Below are positions 58,801 to 64,000 of a stretch of DNA of 64,000 bases, piece after piece; positions within the stretch are counted from its first letter, which is position 1, and each line of letters starts with the position of its first letter. The position numbers and the translations under genes were made by a program. The notes beneath the pieces are model-generated. The model worked only from the letters and a program-made list of their open reading frames with translations. It did no database searches and was not told the origin of the DNA. The stretch covers positions 190,299 through 254,298 of the forward strand of contig NW_001799633.1 of assembly GCF_000165425.1 (NCBI RefSeq), in the 5' to 3' direction. The DNA comes from Paramecium tetraurelia. Lineage: Eukaryota > Ciliophora > Oligohymenophorea > Peniculida > Parameciidae.

Positions 58801-61714
58801 ATGGCCTTGAGAATACACATAACTCATAATATGAGTTACATTATGAAAATGATGAGACAGTAACTCCAAGATGAGTATTTGCATTTGCACACGATCTTTC
58901 TACACAGGTAGATCCACTATAGAAACACAATTAAGCAGCTGCAGTTCCTTGAAATGTAGATGTATAAACAACTTTTTTTGTATTGCAATCATTTTAAGCA
59001 GTACCAGTACAGACATCATTTTCACAATTATTGGTTACAGTTGTACTTGATTTGCATTAACCACCTTGAGCAGTGATAATAGTAGAACATGAAGCAGTGT
59101 TTGATTTACCAAATGTAGCACAGGTAGATCCAGTAGAACAAACTGCAACGTCATTTACCTTACCAAAATGGCATGTAGGATGATAGTCTTAACAGTTTTT
59201 TTCAGTAGCGGGAGAAGTAACATTAGTGCATGTAGCTTCTTCACATGCAGAACCATTTGACATCCTTGCACAACTAGATTTATGATCTGTACAAGTCTTT
59301 TGATCTGCTGGACTTGCAATCTAACTGCATGCTCTTTCAGTACAAGCATTAGGAGTAGCATCTGTCCAATAACACTTTACACCACTTGAATTGACTAGAT
59401 CCTTACAAGCAGCCACTGAAGTTCCAGCATAAGTACTACAAAGTCCTATTGCAACACATGAATTATTAAAAAAGACACACTTATTTGGTAAGACTGCATC
59501 GCAACTAGCTTAATTAGCTGCGCCAGTGATACCAGAACATGTAACTTCGGCTGTACAGGCTTCTCTTTTAGCACATCCTTTTGATAAGGCAGCACAACCT
59601 GTTTAATTCAATCCTGTATAAGCATCACAATTCTAAGAACTTGGAACACATCCATTTCCTGTTGTCACACATCCCTTCAAGAACTTATCACATAACTCAT
59701 CAGTTGTATAGGTGCCATCAGCATCACTACAAGCTTTGTCTGCACAAGTAGTTGCAGGACTTTTCCACCAACAAGGTTTTGTTTTATTACTCCCTGTAAA
59801 CTTACCACAAATATCTGTGCTGGTTCCAGGATAAGCACTACAATTTGCACTAGCTGCAATACATCCAGTTCCTTTTGTTAAACAAGTTGCATGATATGAT
59901 TTACAGGCATCATCTGTTGTAGCATCAGTATTATCTGTACATACAGGATCAATGCATGCACTAGTATCAGTAGCACTATTAGTATTAGTGCATTTAATTG
60001 TAAATCCTTCACATGTAGCTTTAGTTCCAGAATAACTAGAACAAGAAGCATTTGATGCAACACAACCTGTTTTCTTAGTCAAGCAACCTTTCAAGAATGC
60101 ATCACATTGAGAATCTGTATTATATGTGTTAGGTGCTTGATCACAAGTTCTGGGCACGCAACTACCACCCACCCACCAGCAAGTATTAGAATTTTATAGA
60201 GTCACAGTCTTGCATAAAATTTCAGTTTTGAGATCAGTGCAATCCCCATTTGTTACACATTAGGGTTTCCATTAGCATGTTGATTTACCATCACATTGGC
60301 TGTTATTTAATAGACTACTACAGGCACCGGCATCAGTGCAACCTCCAGTTCCAGTAGCAATGCATCCAGTTTGATAAGTTGAGCAATCCTCGTTTGTTGT
60401 TAGAGTATTAGGAGCATCTGAACATTTCTTTGGGAAACAACTGCCACTGCTAGCTCCTCCTGCACACTTGCCATCAGTTCCTACGTATCCATCGCAACTC
60501 GTGGCATCTCCAGTATAAGAAGAACAAGTTGATAAAGTAGAGGTACAACCCTTGCCTGTTGTTTTGCAACCCGTTTGATATTCCTCACACTTTGCATCTG
60601 TGTTTAATGTATTATCTGCATCCTTGCAAACTTTGGCAGAGCAAGCAGCTTCAGCATCTGAGGCTCCCTTGCATTTACCATCAGATCCAAGATACCCGTC
60701 ACAAGTTGTTGAAGTGCCTTTATATGAAGAGCATGCTCCTCTTGAAGTGGTACATCCTTTACCAGTTGTCACACAACTGCTCTTATATTTACCACATTCA
60801 TCATCAGTTGTGTATGTCTCCGGAGCATCCTTGCATTCCACAACACTGCATGTTTTACCTTCAGCCACTCCTTTGCATTTACCATCTGATCCTTTCTTAT
60901 TTGCGCATATTACGTCATCTCCTGTTTAAGTAGAACATGATCCTAAAGGCGACTTGACACATCCATAACCATTTGTAACACAACCAATCTAATACTTAGC
61001 ACAGGCTGTGTCTGTTGTATAGGTTATCTCTGCATCTGTACACGATTTCACAATACACTTGTCTTTTCCATCCACTCCTTTACAATAACCATCAGATCCC
61101 TTCAATCCTTCACATGTTTCAACATCTCCACTATAGGAAGAGCATAATCCTAAGGAACTGATACATCCCTTTCCAGTTGTTACGCAACCCTTGATAAAGT
61201 TATTACATTGTGCATCTGTATTGAATGTTACATCAGCTTCAGTACATTTCTGTTCTCTACAAGATGTATCCCAAACACAAGTACCTGATCCTCCGCTGCT
61301 TCCCTTTCCTGTACAATCTTCTGCAGTTTTATAAGTTGTACAAGTTGCAGGGTCAACACAAAATGCTTGTCCATCTGAATTACATTATTTTGATATTGCT
61401 TGGCATTCAGCATCAGTGGCACCCTTATAAGCTGAACAACCAGCAAATATTTAACAAACAGAGTCTACATAAGCACAACCTTTGGTTTTTGCGCAAGCAC
61501 TAGCATCAGTTATGAGTCCACAATATCCTTCAGCAGAAGTGCTTCCAGAATCTGTTTTAGAACAAAGAGAAGTTGTTGTAGACCAATTGCATCCTTATTT
61601 GGCCTTGCAATCAGCTTGAGAGAGAAGTTTCTCGCAATTACATTAATCAGAGACTGCAACATCTGATGTGGAAGCAGTCAAAAGTAAAATACCTAATGTT
61701 ATCAAAATCTTCAT
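55814..61714 (-). CDS. Paramecium-type surface (immobilisation) antigen
   Basis: 1,966 residues in one uninterrupted exon (5,901 bases). A signal peptide opens the protein (MKILITLGILLLTASTSDVA). The rest is built of cysteine-rich repeats of roughly 65-75 residues with about eight cysteines each, recurring as T-D-x-x-C-x-x-(Y/F)-x-x-G-C-x-T-x-G-x-G-C followed by C-S-S-Y-x-G. The C-terminus, after an Asn/Thr-rich stretch (SSNNNTTTVDNNSTNVTD), ends in a hydrophobic tail SYLYVLPVLISLSF, the form of a GPI-attachment signal. These proteins coat cell and cilia and are expressed one serotype at a time. Codon use is visibly more GC-rich than the flanks. Tandem near-identical central repeats, seen in some serotype antigens, are not obvious. 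Confidence 0.93.
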
Positions 61715-63634
61715 TTGATTTAGATAAATAAATAATGAAAAAAGGGTGCAAACTATTCTCCTTATGAACCTTAGCTAGACTTAACCTTTTTTATGTAGAA
61801 TTTGTTTCACTAGTATTTTATGCCACATCTACCTTATAGGCAGTGTGACTCAATACTTTTGGATAATTTAATATACAATTGGATATTTTATATTCAAGAT
61901 GAAAGAAATGTACTTCTTTTGAGAGTAACTTATAGGTTAATGTTCAAGCAATAAGTGGGAATATTTCTACTTATCCAAAAAGTATTGTTTTAAGATTTCT
62001 ATAATGTACGAGGTTAAATTCTATTTCCATCAGTAATTTTAGCTCATTTTTAAGCTCTTAGATTATCATACTTCTCAGTTAACCCTACATGAAGATTTTT
62101 AGAATTAGAAATCAATGATTAAAATTCTTTATTTTTTATCTTGTTCTATTTAAAAACCTGATTTTGGACTAGACTTATTCTGATATGGTGTCTCTTTTAT
62201 CTTGTTTGTAATAGAAGAACCTTGCAATCTGTTTATTAGAGTCAAATCAAAAATGAAATAATTTAAAATGATTGATAAGCTTTCCCCTTCAATAACATTC
62301 ACATACAACCCAATATATTTAATGTATTAATTAGACACTAAATTACACAAGCGACAATCCTTGAAAGAAAATATAACTAATATAGAGGATATATTAATTC
62401 TAAATAATTCTTGATAACCATAATATAAAGTTTTATTGACTCATATAAGTAAATCTATTTTATTAGAAATTCAGAATCATTTTGATTATTGGAAAATAAT
62501 AAGTGAAAGAGTACTATCATAAGGTGAGTTACTTTCTATAATATTTTAGATCTAAAGCATGTTATTCTTTGTTTAAAGTGGTTAATTTAATCTCCATCAT
62601 GCCTTGAAAGAATAACAGTTAATATCAAGTGAATGCTTAACTCTATTTTCGAAATAGCTTAAATCAATCATTTTAAAAACGACTATATTTTTAGTTAAAG
62701 AAGCTAAATATAAATATTCATAATATTTCTCATTCTAAGATAATTATATACTCTCTTGATAAAAATACACTTAATAACAACCAAGCATAAGATTTTGCTC
62801 TTATTTCATACATCCAAATAATTTTATTTAATCATAAATATTATTACATTATAATTCATTTTATACTATTAATTATAATTAAAGATTTATTTCAAGCAAA
62901 TTTTAAAAATATCTCAATATATTTTATTTATAAAATGTATTAATTGAAAAATCCTATACTTTTAATTTAATAAGTATTATAATTTAAATTTTCCTTTTTT
63001 TTCATAAAATTTTCACTTAAATTTTATGAGATTATCAATTCTTGTTTTTTTACAGATATTTAACTTTAAACCTGCCGAATATTTAAACATAAAATTGATT
63101 GATTAACCCCTAATTTATATTTTGGGTTCATTAGAAAAAAGTACATGTCTCATATATTGTGCAGATATCATGGTTAAGTCAAACAAACAGTAAAATCGAA
63201 TCTCTTCATATCCTCTTTACGAGGAGGGAAAACTAAATCATAATAAAAAAACAAAAATAAAAAAAGGTTAAGTCAACTTAACTTGTTTTTTTAAACTTAC
63301 TTCTTGAAGGCAAAGCCATATATTCTCATTGTCATTAATAGGTCTAGAACAGAGAATTATGATAGTCTCCTTTTGATAACAAAGAAAATGAGGGGAAAAA
63401 AGAAAATAAGATAAGCTTTTACTGAGACCAAGAATCGAGTTTAACAATAAGATTAATCCCAATTAATAAAGGATCTAAGGGGTAAAAGGAAGAGCAAGTT
63501 GCGAAAGGAGTAGCAAATACAATTTCTTTATAAATAGTATTAGCGAATATTTGAGAATAAATTATATAATTATAAAATATATATTCCAATATTAGATTTA
63601 TATAATTATATGAAGAATATGCAATTATCATACG
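61715..63634. other. Long 5' flank of the surface antigen gene
   Basis: 1.9 kb with no supported gene. The first 120 bases upstream of the antigen start are less AT-rich than the remainder. The motif GGTTAAGTCAA occurs near 63174 and again near 63268, the second followed by CTTAAC to give an inverted repeat. A frame at about 63419-63631 on the minus strand (including ATPFATCSSFYPLDPLLIG) looked briefly coding-like but is not supported further. Confidence 0.4.
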
Positions 63635-64000
63635 ATGAACTCTGCTAAAATAAATTGTTGGCCTTTACTATATTTTCTAAAGTAAAAGCCCCCTCGCCAT
63701 TAATTGAAGTAAATAAAAAGTTTAAATAAGTAAAGTGATACAGCTGAATTTAAATTGGCATTACAAGAGCATAGATCAAGAGCTTCAACCACTCTCTATT
63801 TGTCAGTGCTTTCTACTTTTACTTTTTGCTTACTATTGAAAATGAGAAATCCAATTTATGCATTGACAGCAAGGTATGAGTACATAGTAATAAAATAAGA
63901 TCATCATTCTTCGGAGTTATGAAAAAATACTACTTCGTTCCTGTTTTAATGTCACAACCATTCTAAAAACAGAATAGACAACTTTACGATGAGAAGGTGA
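63635..64000 (+). CDS. Small membrane protein, partial (runs off window)
   Basis: The 5' part of a gene, cut by the window end. One 26-base intron (63875-63900) is needed to continue the frame. The protein starts MNSAKINCWPLLYFLKQKPP, continues SDTAEFKLALQEHRSRASTT, has a hydrophobic helix LYLSVLSTFTFCLLLKM and then RNPIYALTARSSFFGVMKKY. A basic N-terminus plus single TM segment suggests a mitochondrial inner-membrane or similar protein. No family recognised. Another short intron may lie between 63680 and 63740. Confidence 0.5.

Noticed and set aside
60559-60933. Plus-strand frames within the surface antigen
   Set aside because: Antisense shadows of the cysteine-rich repeats.
1-64000. CRISPR arrays, rRNA, tRNA
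   Set aside because: No regularly spaced repeats and no recognisable tRNA or rRNA sequences were seen by eye; a tRNAscan search would be needed to exclude a tRNA firmly.

Overview
The window reads as macronuclear DNA of a ciliate, most likely a Paramecium. Four things in the sequence support this. (1) Long reading frames stay open only if TAA and TAG are read as glutamine and TGA is the sole stop. (2) Coding frames are broken by tiny GT...AG introns, mostly 20-29 bases, many of the form GTA...TAG. (3) The DNA is very AT-rich and genes are packed closely on both strands, with tail-to-tail gaps as small as 20-25 bases. (4) A 1,966-residue cysteine-repeat protein with a signal peptide and GPI-type tail has the form of a Paramecium surface (immobilisation) antigen. 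All gene models were assembled by eye. For most spliced genes the total length minus introns is a multiple of three, which is an internal check.

Layout. 0-7 kb: a Hippo/MST kinase with a SARAH domain, a coiled-coil protein, a FAM184-like coiled-coil protein and mitochondrial acyl carrier protein. 7-14 kb: an importin-beta receptor (transportin-3/importin-13 type), eEF1B-gamma, an EF-hand protein and a short-chain dehydrogenase. 14-23.5 kb: a Q-rich protein, a pseudokinase-MORN fusion, a protein with two longin-like domains, three small genes and an uncertain antisense ORF. 23-31 kb: a SAPS-domain phosphatase subunit, U2A', an unknown coiled-coil protein, a decayed choline-transporter-like pseudogene and a casein kinase 1. 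32-37 kb: a VPS9-domain protein, a soluble bZIP factor, small genes, an Rpb11-type RNA polymerase subunit and a bZIP protein with a transmembrane segment and a glycosylatable C-terminal domain. 37.7-44 kb: a polytopic membrane protein, AP-3 sigma, a DnaJ protein and a helix-turn-helix protein. 44-53.7 kb: a polycystin-2-type channel, FIP1, SAS-6 (interrupted by a 105-base assembly gap), a multipass membrane protein and a coiled-coil protein. 54-62 kb: a lysine-rich protein and the surface antigen. The last 2 kb are mostly non-coding and end in the 5' part of a further gene.

There is no operon-like grouping. Most genes are unrelated housekeeping, trafficking, basal-body or cilium genes. The most interesting locus is the membrane-anchored bZIP gene (36.2-37.2 kb). 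It has the architecture of ATF6/CREB3-type stress sensors, and about 75 bases upstream of its start lies a palindrome containing TGACGTGG, the core that such factors bind in other eukaryotes. This suggests a self-regulated, membrane-released transcription switch.
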